Shown here one piece after another: positions 1 through 5,831 of a stretch of DNA of 5,854 nt. The stretch's first letter is position 1. Every line of letters begins with the position of its first letter. The notes beneath the pieces were generated by a model that saw only the letters and a program-made list of their open reading frames with translations, was not told where the DNA came from and did no database searches. This DNA comes from an uncultured Eubacteriales bacterium (GTDB taxonomy: Bacteria; Bacillota_A; Clostridia; Christensenellales; Aristaeellaceae), in assembly GCA_902795555.1 (NCBI GenBank), contig CADBLV010000141.1, positions 1 to 5,854 of the forward strand. The letters are read 5' to 3'. Made by a program: the position numbers and the translations under genes.

Positions 1-1122
1 CGGATTCTTCAGAATCTGTCCATGGCTACAGGGAAACCAATCACGACGGATACGCTGATCATCTTTGATGAGATCCAAGCCTGTGAGGAAGCACTGAACA
101 GCCTGAAGTATTTCCGGGAAGATGCTCCGGAATACTATATTGCCAGTGCCGGATCGCTTCTCGGTCTGCAGCTCTCAGCCGGTTTCCCGGTCGGGCAGGT
201 GGATTTTCTGGAAATGGGCCCTATGACCTTTTCAGAATTCCTGATGGCTGATGGATCTGAAAACTATGTCAGGTATCTTTCTTCAATCAGTGAACCGGAA
301 GCCATTCCGGACGCATTCTTCTCCCCATTGACAGATAAACTGAAACAGTATTTTGTCACAGGCGGTATGCCGGAATCCGTAAAAGTGTGGACGGAGGACA
401 GAGATCCCGCCGCGGTGGAAAAAGTGCTTGCGGACATTATCCTGTCCTATGAGAATGATTTCGGAAGGCATGCGCCGATCGAAGATGTGCCGAAAATCCG
501 TTACATCTGGCAATCGCTGCCTTCCCAGCTCGCAAAGGAGAATAAGAAGTTCCTTTACAGTGTGGTGAAACCCGGCGCCCGCGCCAGAGAATATGAAAAT
601 GCGCTGAACTGGCTGAACGACGCCGATATCATCAGCAAAGTATTCAGAATCACAAAACCGGGCCTGCCTCTATCGGGCTATGACGATCTGAGCGCTTTCA
701 AGGTTTTCGTGGTGGACGTAGGTATTCTTCGCCGCCTGTCCCATTTGTCCACAACAGCGTTTGCAGAGCATATGCGGCTTTTTACGGAGTTTAAAGGCGC
801 ACTGACCGAAAATTTCGTTTATCAGTCCCTGATCCGCAACTTTGAAGTTCCGCCGCGCTATTGGGCAGAAGCGCCGCACGAGGTGGATTTTGTGATTCAG
901 TGTGAGAATGATATCATTCCGGTGGAAGTCAAAGCGGGAGAATCGGTCAAAGCAGCCAGTATGAAACGATATATCAGGGATTATGCCGCCGAAACCCCGC
1001 TGGCCATCCGCCTGTCGATGAAAAATCTCAGCTATGACGGAAAAATCCTGAACGTTCCGTTGTTTATGATTGATGAGCTGAAAAGGCTGATCATGACGAT
1101 CGGCAGGCGGTTAGAAACGTAA
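1..1122 (+). CDS. DUF4143-type AAA ATPase, 5'-truncated by the window edge
   Basis: The frame is open from base 1, seven codons before the first ATG at 22. That ATG sits just before the Walker B strand and has no ribosome binding site, so the real start and the Walker A loop lie outside the window; this is a partial gene. Counting from the ATG at 22, visible parts are Walker B (LIIFDEIQ, residues 12-19), a sensor-like ASAGSLLG (41-48), a winged-helix-like middle (about 155-240), and a C-terminal DUF4143 region with TENFVYQSL (262-270) and EVDFVIQ...IPVEVKAG (287-306). The E...D...ExK pattern of the last part resembles a PD-(D/E)XK nuclease fold. Proteins of this family (AAA_14 plus DUF4143) are widespread in bacteria and archaea; their substrate is generally unknown and I infer none. 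No clear terminator follows the TAA at 1120-1122. Family assignment is firm, function is not. Confidence 0.9.
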   Translation, partial: RILQNLSMATGKPITTDTLIIFDEIQACEEALNSLKYFREDAPEYYIASAGSLLGLQLSAGFPVGQVDFLEMGPMTFSEFLMADGSENYVRYLSSISEPEAIPDAFFSPLTDKLKQYFVTGGMPESVKVWTEDRDPAAVEKVLADIILSYENDFGRHAPIEDVPKIRYIWQSLPSQLAKENKKFLYSVVKPGARAREYENALNWLNDADIISKVFRITKPGLPLSGYDDLSAFKVFVVDVGILRRLSHLSTTAFAEHMRLFTEFKGALTENFVYQSLIRNFEVPPRYWAEAPHEVDFVIQCENDIIPVEVKAGESVKAASMKRYIRDYAAETPLAIRLSMKNLSYDGKILNVPLFMIDELKRLIMTIGRRLET

Positions 1123-1146
1123 GCAAAACCAGTTTAAATGAGGATT

Positions 1147-1269
1147 TCAGCAGGCTGACATTTCATACAGTTCGTCCGGACAAAGATCCTGTCCATCCGG
1201 CCACACCACTGTAAAACCATCCGTTTTCACAGCCTTGATCTTCTCCTGCCCGCTGTTCGATTCCCTGCC
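1147..1269 (-). pseudogene. Remnant of a DUF2442-like protein (C-terminal end only)
   Basis: On the minus strand a 40-codon open stretch lies between an in-frame TGA at 1272-1270 and a TGA stop at 1149-1147. It has no ATG and no ribosome binding site. Its second half reads IKAVKTDGF then VVWPDGQDLCPDELYE. From memory, this closely resembles the ending of DUF2442 proteins, where a V(V/I)WPNGADL(x)PexLYE-like strand closes the domain. The N-terminal half of the family (about 50 residues) is not recognisable upstream; one shifted frame gives a stretch that could be a degraded continuation. DUF2442 genes often sit beside DUF4160 genes in toxin-antitoxin-like pairs, which would suit a position next to vapBC. 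It could also be chance or part of a different short family. The family match is by eye. Confidence 0.5.
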
Positions 1270-1307
1270 TCAGGAAATATGCTGACAAAATGGCACAACA
1301 ACAGCCC

Positions 1308-1336
1308 TTGCTATTTTTCCTGTGATCAGGTATACT
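1308..1336 (+). promoter_or_regulatory. Likely sigma-70-type promoter of vapBC
   Basis: A -35-like TTGCTA (1308-1313) and a -10 TATACT (1331-1336) are separated by exactly 17 bases, matching the consensus at 4/6 and 5/6 positions. The predicted transcript would begin near 1342-1344 and leave a leader of about 38 bases before the vapB ATG. This is the best promoter match noticed in the plus-strand half of the window. Confidence 0.65.
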
Positions 1337-1362
1337 GACCGTGTGTACATCGCGTATCTACG
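1330..1362 (+). promoter_or_regulatory. Candidate VapB/VapBC operator: clustered short palindromes
   Basis: Three small palindromes lie between the -10 box and the vapB ribosome binding site: GTATAC (1330-1335, overlapping the -10), TGTACA (1344-1349), and CGTA-TC-TACG (1353-1362). Together the outer GTA/TAC and inner TGT/ACA arms form a loose inverted repeat over 1330-1361. AbrB-type VapB antitoxins are known to bind palindromes overlapping their own promoter, and the toxin modulates this binding. That these particular sites are the operator is inference from position and symmetry. Confidence 0.4.
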
Positions 1363-1380
1363 TTGGAGGGAGTGATTTTC

Positions 1381-1623
1381 ATGAGCGTAGCAACAACACG
1401 TGTATTCCAGAATGGCAATAGCCAGGCCATCCGAATTCCCGCTGAGATGCGCACAGACATTAAAGATTATTTCATTCAAAAAGTTGGAGAAATGTATATT
1501 ATCTATCCGACAGATGATCCGTGGGCACCTGCCAGACAGGTTGTTGGTACTTTCCCGGAGGATTTCATGGCCGACCGGAATCAGCCCTCATGGGATCAGG
1601 TTCCGCCCAGGGAGGAACTGTAA
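1381..1623 (+). CDS. vapB: VapB-family antitoxin (AbrB/MvpA-like)
   Basis: This 80-residue protein is the likely antitoxin that binds and neutralises the VapC encoded just downstream, and that represses the shared promoter. Residues 5-20 (TTRVFQNGNSQAIRIP) match the swapped-hairpin AbrB/MazE-type DNA-binding segment of VapB (the usual F-x-N-x-R/N-S-Q-A-I/V-R-L/I-P motif). The C-terminal part (TFPEDFMADRNQP, then REEL) resembles the toxin-wrapping tail of MvpA/VapB proteins. I chose ATG 1381 because GGAGGGAG at 1365-1372 is a good ribosome binding site for it; in-frame TTG 1363 and GTG 1372 would put that site inside or too close to the start. The TAA overlaps the vapC ATG by one base (TAATG), a typical translationally coupled arrangement. 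The family is clear; regulation is inferred. Confidence 0.9.
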   Translation: MSVATTRVFQNGNSQAIRIPAEMRTDIKDYFIQKVGEMYIIYPTDDPWAPARQVVGTFPEDFMADRNQPSWDQVPPREEL

Positions 1624-2021
1624 TGTATTTGCTCGATACGAATATCTGCATCTACCTCCTCAAAAACACCTATCCCACCCTTACGGAAAAGGTTTTTTTC
1701 ATGAGCCCTGCTTCCATCGTAATGTCATCAGTCACTGTTTATGAACTGGAATATGGCGCCGCAAAACACAACTGGGGAGAAAAAACCAGACAAAAATTAG
1801 CCCAGTTTATGGCGCCGTTTACCATTCTCCCTTTTGACTGTGATGATGCAGTGACAGCCGGCAGGATTCGTGGTTTTCTTGAAAAACAGGAAAAGATCAT
1901 CGGCCCGTATGACTATCTGATTGCCGCCCAGGGAATCACGAAAGGGCTCACTGTTGTAACACACAACACGCGGGAATTTGAACGCATTCCCGACATCATT
2001 CTTGAAGACTGGGTTATCTGA
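1623..2021 (+). CDS. vapC: VapC-family PIN-domain RNase toxin
   Basis: This 132-residue protein is a type II toxin of the PIN-domain VapC family. Known members are Mg2+-dependent endoribonucleases; several enteric ones cut initiator tRNA, but the target here cannot be read from sequence. Acidic active-site residues are visible: D5 in LLDTNICIYL, E41 in SSVTVYELEYGA, and D97 in IGPYDYLIAAQ. The VVTHNTREFERIPDIILEDW tail (from residue 111) holds the conserved N-T-R-E-F element. Length and order match a complete, apparently intact toxin. The start is ATG 1623, with AGGGAGGA at 1609-1616 as ribosome binding site inside the end of vapB; an upstream in-frame extension to 1521 would overlap most of the vapB 3' half and lacks support. 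The one-base overlap with vapB indicates coupled translation. Parts of the gene, for example 1681-1740, are clearly more A+T-rich than the gene at 2111. Confidence 0.93.
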   Translation: MYLLDTNICIYLLKNTYPTLTEKVFFMSPASIVMSSVTVYELEYGAAKHNWGEKTRQKLAQFMAPFTILPFDCDDAVTAGRIRGFLEKQEKIIGPYDYLIAAQGITKGLTVVTHNTREFERIPDIILEDWVI

Positions 2022-2034
2022 TCTGGTCTTTTTT
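2005..2034 (+). terminator. Weak candidate intrinsic terminator at the vapC stop
   Basis: AAGACTGG (2005-2012) can pair with CTGGTCTT (2023-2030), eight pairs including two G-T wobbles, with a 10-base loop. The hairpin is followed directly by a T-run (2029-2034). It overlaps the vapC stop codon. The stem is weak, so termination may be partial and some readthrough into the next gene is possible. Confidence 0.4.
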
Positions 2035-2110
2035 CATCGATGACAGGGAAAACACCACAGCCGCGGACATGTAGCATGAATAGCTTACAAAACAAACGGA
2101 GGAGAACGCG

Positions 2111-2908
2111 ATGATGAAAATCCTGATCCTGAACAAAAACGGTCATTCTCTGGCCAAAGCTGCCCATCCGCAGGAACCCATGCTCTGCTTCGATCACGAA
2201 TGGGAAGCAGGAGATCGGATCGTCGTGCAGGCCCGGCCCGGCGCCCATGTGATGCTCAGCGTCGACGCCTCGATGCTGTGCGGCGAAGTCTTCCTGCCTT
2301 CCGGAGAGATGAACTGGCCCATTCCCTTCGGGGAGCATCGTCTGGCTTATAGGCCGGGATTGTTTGACGGCAGCCGGCATATCATCTCTGCCCGGCTTCT
2401 GACAGCGGAAGAAATTGCGCAGCGGCGCGATCTGGCCCGCAATCCGCTGGATCTTCGGGGCGATACTGATTTCTTTCCCCATTGCACAGCCAATGTGGAA
2501 ACCCGGAATGAATCCGTTTTTGCGGCCCGGAATGTGATCGACGGCCTGCGCTTCAATACATATCACGGCGAGTGGCCCTTCGAAAGCTGGGGCATCGGAG
2601 CCCGGGAGGATGCCTGGTGCCTGCTGGATTTCGGCCGGGAGGTCTGTGTGGACAGCATGGCCCTGACTCTTCGGGCGGATTTTCCGCATGATGCCTATTG
2701 GGTCTCCGGCCATGTGGTGGATTCAAACGGCAGCGATCTTGCCTTTGATCTCCGAAAAACCGGCGAGCGGCAGCTCATTCCCCTGGGAAACCGGAAGGTC
2801 CGGTGGCTCCGGCTGGAGCGGATGGTGAAGAGCGATGATCCCTCCGCCTTCCCCTCCCTGCGATCCTGGGAAGTATTCGGCTGTGACAGCATGAATGCCG
2901 GCGTCTGA
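2111..2908 (+). CDS. Discoidin/F5-8C-like carbohydrate-binding-type protein, apparently cytosolic
   Basis: The 265-residue protein has no signal peptide or membrane segment. Residues 1-95 are a beta-rich N-terminal part that I do not recognise. From about 120 to 256 it reads as a galactose-binding-like (discoidin, F5/8 type C-like) domain: AARNVIDG (138-145), the aromatic-rich YHGEWPFESWG (151-161), AWCLLDFGREVCVDSMALTL (168-187), RADFPHDAYW (188-197), and a closing strand WEVFG (253-257). Such domains usually bind sugars and are often secreted or fused to glycosidases; here it stands alone. A role as a lectin-like or sugar-handling accessory protein is inference. The start is ATG 2111, with ATG 2114 adjacent; AGGAG at 2100-2104 suits either. 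No convincing promoter was found in the 89 bases before it. The last five codons form the left arm of a terminator hairpin, and codon use is noticeably GC-rich compared with vapC. Confidence 0.75.
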   Translation: MMKILILNKNGHSLAKAAHPQEPMLCFDHEWEAGDRIVVQARPGAHVMLSVDASMLCGEVFLPSGEMNWPIPFGEHRLAYRPGLFDGSRHIISARLLTAEEIAQRRDLARNPLDLRGDTDFFPHCTANVETRNESVFAARNVIDGLRFNTYHGEWPFESWGIGAREDAWCLLDFGREVCVDSMALTLRADFPHDAYWVSGHVVDSNGSDLAFDLRKTGERQLIPLGNRKVRWLRLERMVKSDDPSAFPSLRSWEVFGCDSMNAGV

Positions 2909-2930
2909 ACCGACGCCGGCATTCATTTTT
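2891..2930 (+). terminator. Strong intrinsic terminator embedded in the gene end
   Basis: ATGAATGCCGGCGTC (2891-2905) is a perfect 15-bp complement of GACGCCGGCATTCAT (2912-2926), with a 6-base loop containing the stop codon and a T-run at 2926-2930. It acts on plus-strand transcription. The convergent nitroreductase gene ends at 2962, and on the minus strand the same hairpin is not followed by a T-run, so any effect in that direction would be weaker. Confidence 0.9.
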
Positions 2931-2961
2931 CCACTGCACCGTGGATCGCGGACAAAATATA

Positions 2962-3489
2962 TCAGAAAAAGCAGACCGTTTCCTGCAGTTCCTTCCGGGG
3001 CCGCGGGGAGGGTTCTTCGGCAGCCTTGCCGATCGCGATCACGGACATGATCTCCTCATTTTCGGGGATGGAAAGCATTTTCCGGATGACCTTCGCGTCG
3101 CGGATGCCCATGATCAGGGTATCATATCCCGCGTTCTTCGCCGCCAGAATCAGAAAAGCGTCATGCAGCCCCAGGTCATAGGCGCCCCAGCCGTTTCCGA
3201 TCTCGTTCACCGGTTCTCCGTTGTTAAATCCCACGTTGTCCTTCACATAGGTGGTTACAATCAGCGCGGCATGGGCGGAGCTGTTCTGATTAAAGGACGG
3301 CAGCGCCGAAGCCCGAAGGTCTTCCAGCGTTTCCGGCGTTTCCACCGCGTAGCATCGGGAAGTCTGCTGGTTTTTCCAGGACGGCGCCCGTCGCGCCTCC
3401 GCCAGGATTTCCACCAGCGTCTCATGCGGAATCCCCGCTTCATATTTCCTGACGCTCCCGCGCTTCAGAATAAGATCCCTGAATTCCAT
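2962..3489 (-). CDS. Nitroreductase-family flavoprotein
   Basis: This 175-residue protein belongs to the FMN-dependent nitroreductase superfamily, whose members use NAD(P)H to reduce nitro compounds, quinones, flavins or enones; the substrate here is unknown. Near the N-terminus, KRGSVRKY (9-16) supplies the usual R-x-S-x-R phosphate-binding pattern, and ARRAPSWKNQQ (32-42) matches the APSxxNxQP-type FMN-contact segment. The middle WGAYDLGLHDAFLILAAKNAGYDTLIMGIRD (101-131, quoted in part: LGLHDAFLILAA) fits the helix preceding the IMG/IGG loop, and RPRKEL (163-168) fits the C-terminal basic flavin contact. The length is typical of small single-domain members. The ATG at 3489 is preceded by a very strong AAAAGGAGGA (3506-3497, minus strand) at good spacing. 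It lies 89 bases downstream of recQ on the same strand. No strong terminator was seen on its own strand. Confidence 0.9.
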   Translation of the reverse strand: MEFRDLILKRGSVRKYEAGIPHETLVEILAEARRAPSWKNQQTSRCYAVETPETLEDLRASALPSFNQNSSAHAALIVTTYVKDNVGFNNGEPVNEIGNGWGAYDLGLHDAFLILAAKNAGYDTLIMGIRDAKVIRKMLSIPENEEIMSVIAIGKAAEEPSPRPRKELQETVCFF

Positions 3490-3541
3490 CGTTTCATCCT
3501 CCTTTTCCTGTTAGGCCGTAATACAGATCTGTTCTGCTTCC

Positions 3542-3571
3542 AGTATACCACGCTGTTCCCTTCCGGAACAG
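3542..3571 (-). promoter_or_regulatory. Possible nitroreductase promoter with overlapping inverted repeat
   Basis: On the minus strand a TATACT -10-like box occupies 3547-3542, about 50 bases before the start codon. Upstream, where a -35 would lie, is only a poor TGTTCC (3570-3565), which is one half of the inverted repeat CTGTTCC-N5-GGAACAG (3571-3553). A weak -35 covered by a palindrome is typical of regulated promoters, so an activator or repressor site is plausible. No regulator gene is visible in the window. Confidence 0.4.
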
Positions 3572-3579
3572 TGTTTTTT
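3553..3579 (+). terminator. Plus-strand hairpin plus T6 opposite the recQ end
   Basis: CTGTTCC (3553-3559), a 5-base loop and GGAACAG (3565-3571) are followed by TG and six T residues (3574-3579). Read on the plus strand this is a compact intrinsic terminator shape. No plus-strand gene precedes it, so it would stop antisense transcription from entering recQ. On the minus strand, after the recQ stop, the same hairpin has no T-run. The sequence could instead be an operator (see the overlapping promoter entry). Confidence 0.35.
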
Positions 3580-5831
3580 CAGACAAGCTCCAGTTTCCGC
3601 AGGCGGTGCAGAATGGCGCCGCGGGTTCTCCTGTGCGCTTTGGCGATCTCCGCCATCGGGGCATTTTTCCTGAATTCTTCTTTCAGCTGCTGATCCTCCG
3701 CCGTTGTCCACGGCTGATAGGCGTCCGTGTGGCCCTCTGCAATGACCCGTTCCTTAAATTCCATAAATGTCTTCGGTTTATCCGCGGACGACGTCGGTTT
3801 CTTTGCAGACGTCGTCGGTTTCTCCCCAGACGATGCCGGTTTACCTGATGACTGCCTGCCGGTCCGCGGCCGAGAAGCCGTCCCGGTCTCCTGGCTCTGA
3901 TATCGTGAAACAACCCGCAGAATCCGGTCTCCATATCGGATGGCCTTGAACGTCCCCATGCCGTCTGCCCTGGCCAGCGACATTTTGTCCGTCGGTTTCA
4001 TGCGGCAGATATCCCGCAGCGTCGCGTCGGAAAACAGCGCGGACGCGGCAATGTATTCCTCCGCGGAAATCTGATATCGAAGCTGCTGCAGGGCCGCGAA
4101 AAGGTGCTCGTCATCCATGTCCTTTCGCTCCGTCGCAACGCTCTTCATCAGCACCCGCCGTTTTTCAAACAGCACGGCCCGGGAAGTTTGTGTCAGCTTC
4201 AGCGCGTGCGGTTCCTCCGCCTCCTCTTCCAGATACCCCTGCTTCAGGAGTTCCCCCATCAGCGTCTCGATTTTTTCCCGGCTCATCTCCTTCATGATTC
4301 CGAAGGTGGTCAGGTTCCCGGGATCAATGTCCTCCGGCAGATCATCCGGACAGACACCCATCAGCAGCGCGGCGGTGGGTTCCGCCGGAAGCCGCTGCCC
4401 GGTCCGGACAACCGAAGAAAGAATCATCTGGCTCTCTCTCGTCACGTCCACATGCAGGCAGTCCGGAACGCAGTTGGAACAGTTTCCGCATTCTTCCGGC
4501 GCGGTTTCGCCGAAATACTGAAGGATAAACCGCCGCAGACACCTCTGACTTTTGCTGTAAAAGGTCATCTGCTTCAGGCGTTCTTCGTCCTTCTCCTGAA
4601 TCTCGCGCTGTTCCTCCGCTGATAATTCAGGGTTCGGTTCCCGGTTCTGAATCATCCATCGGTTCAGCATCACGTCCTGCGGCGCGTACAGCAGGATACA
4701 GTCGGCTTCGCATCCGTCCCGCCCGGCTCTCCCCGCCTCCTGATAATAGGCCTCCAGGCTCTGGGGCATGTTGAAGTGGATCACATAGGACACGTTGGAT
4801 TTATCAATCCCCATGCCGAAGGCGTTGGTCGCAACCATGACCCGCTTCCGGTCAAACAGGAAATCTTCCTGGTTCCTGATTCGCTCCTCCGCCGGCAAAC
4901 CGGCATGATATCGGGTCGCCGGAAATCCTTCCTGCTCCAGCCGGTCACAGATGGATTCCACATTCTTGCGCGTGCCGCAATAGACGATGCCGGACTGATG
5001 AAACCGCTCCCGCAAAAGGCTCAGCAGGGTTTCCTCCCGATCCCCGGGCTCATAAACCGAAAACGACAGATTCGGCCGGTCATATCCGGTGGTCACCTGT
5101 TCAGGATCCCGCAGCTGCAGATGGGTCAGAATATCCGAACGCACCTGTCTGGTGGCTGTGGCCGTAAAAGCCCCGACCGGCGGCCGCTCCGGCAGTGATT
5201 CGATAAACTGGCGGATTTTCAGATAGCTGGGGCGAAAATCCTGACCCCACTGGGAGATGCAATGGGCTTCATCCACCGCGATCAGGGAAACTTTCAGACT
5301 CCGGCAGAGCCCGCTGAACCGGGGCGTCAGCAGCCGCTCGGGAGCCACATACAGAATGCGGTATCCGCCGCCGGCAGCCCGGTATATCGTGTCTGTAATC
5401 TCCTGCCAGGTCATGGCGCTGTTCAGAAACGCCGCCGGTATCCCCCGTCCCCGCAAAGCAGCCACCTGATCCTTCATCAGGGAGATCAGCGGCGAAATCA
5501 CGATCGCGGTTCCCTGCTTCATGAGTGCCGGAATCTGATAGCACAGAGATTTCCCGGATCCTGTCGGCATCACGCACAGCGCATCCCGTCCCTGCATCAG
5601 CGCTTCAATGATCCGTTCCTGCCCGGGCCGGAAATCCTGATGACCGTAAACCTCGGAAAGGACAGCGCGGGCCTGATCAACGGTCGCCGCCACGCTTCCC
5701 GGGACACTCCCGATCTGACACGTCCCCTCTGCAAACCGCGGGTTCGCTTCTGCCTCTGCCATTCTGTTCAGTTGGCTGCTTTGGAATCGCTCCCGCGGTT
5801 GCGGATCGCGAAGAAATGATACCCCACTCAT
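3579..5831 (-). CDS. recQ: RecQ-family ATP-dependent DNA helicase with extra C-terminal domain
   Basis: RecQ unwinds DNA 3'-5' in recombination and fork repair. Counting from ATG 5831 (750 residues), motifs run in order: FRPGQ (67-71), Walker A PTGSGKS (89-95), SPLISLMKDQ (113-122), DEAH (187-190) with the RecQ aromatic-rich loop CISQWGQDFRPSY, TATAT (223-227), GIVYCGTRKN (281-290), and QEAGRAGRDG (364-373). Zinc ligands are C431, C448, C451 and C454, followed by an RQC winged helix (about 460-565) and an HRDC domain (about 575-643). Then come a basic Ser/Lys/Pro linker and a Myb/HTH-like module (about 703-750), making it longer than the roughly 600-residue norm. The first 50 residues do not resemble RecQ. 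No candidate start (ATG 5831, ATG at residue 24, GTG at residue 47) has a good ribosome binding site, and the frame is open to the window edge, so the start is uncertain. No strong terminator follows. Confidence 0.95.
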   Translation of the reverse strand: MSGVSFLRDPQPRERFQSSQLNRMAEAEANPRFAEGTCQIGSVPGSVAATVDQARAVLSEVYGHQDFRPGQERIIEALMQGRDALCVMPTGSGKSLCYQIPALMKQGTAIVISPLISLMKDQVAALRGRGIPAAFLNSAMTWQEITDTIYRAAGGGYRILYVAPERLLTPRFSGLCRSLKVSLIAVDEAHCISQWGQDFRPSYLKIRQFIESLPERPPVGAFTATATRQVRSDILTHLQLRDPEQVTTGYDRPNLSFSVYEPGDREETLLSLLRERFHQSGIVYCGTRKNVESICDRLEQEGFPATRYHAGLPAEERIRNQEDFLFDRKRVMVATNAFGMGIDKSNVSYVIHFNMPQSLEAYYQEAGRAGRDGCEADCILLYAPQDVMLNRWMIQNREPNPELSAEEQREIQEKDEERLKQMTFYSKSQRCLRRFILQYFGETAPEECGNCSNCVPDCLHVDVTRESQMILSSVVRTGQRLPAEPTAALLMGVCPDDLPEDIDPGNLTTFGIMKEMSREKIETLMGELLKQGYLEEEAEEPHALKLTQTSRAVLFEKRRVLMKSVATERKDMDDEHLFAALQQLRYQISAEEYIAASALFSDATLRDICRMKPTDKMSLARADGMGTFKAIRYGDRILRVVSRYQSQETGTASRPRTGRQSSGKPASSGEKPTTSAKKPTSSADKPKTFMEFKERVIAEGHTDAYQPWTTAEDQQLKEEFRKNAPMAEIAKAHRRTRGAILHRLRKLELV
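3768..3851 (-). repeat. Four tandem 21-bp units encoding a Ser/Lys/Pro heptad linker in RecQ
   Basis: Four in-frame 21-bp units (plus-strand boundaries 3768-3788, 3789-3809, 3810-3830, 3831-3851) encode residues 661-688 as heptads of the form S-x-x-K-P-x-[S/T], for example SAKKPTS and SADKPKT. All four share a CGGTTT core at the same register on the plus strand. The product is a flexible, positively charged tether between the HRDC domain and the C-terminal module. Such repeats can gain or lose units by slippage without breaking the frame. Confidence 0.8.

Noticed and set aside
1270..1479. Minus-strand 69-codon open frame over the vapB promoter as a complete gene
   Set aside because: It is antisense to the vapB 5' end and promoter and shows no family features. 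Only the separate downstream stretch (1147-1269), after an in-frame stop, looks like former coding sequence.
1971..1992. Hairpin CGGGAAT...ATTCCCG inside vapC as a terminator
   Set aside because: The stem is real (7 bp, 8-base loop) but no T-run follows; it lies within the conserved N-T-R-E-F coding segment.
1913..2713. A long minus-strand open frame (266 codons) opposite vapC and the discoidin-like gene
   Set aside because: It lies opposite two genes with clear family motifs and good ribosome binding sites, its product shows no recognisable domain, and GC-rich codons on the other strand explain the absence of stops.
3553..3571. SOS (LexA/DinR) box upstream of the nitroreductase gene
   Set aside because: The Gram-positive box has GAAC-N4-GTTC. 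Here the half-sites are in the opposite order and spacing (GTTCC-N5-GGAAC).
2941..3693. A 250-codon plus-strand open frame opposite the nitroreductase and the recQ 3' end
   Set aside because: The opposite strand carries a recognisable flavoprotein with a strong ribosome binding site. The plus-strand product is His/Arg/Gly-rich shadow sequence and runs through the hairpin plus T6 at 3553-3579.
4104..5819. Several plus-strand open frames of 60-185 codons within recQ
   Set aside because: All are antisense to a conserved helicase and show no domain or convincing ribosome binding site.
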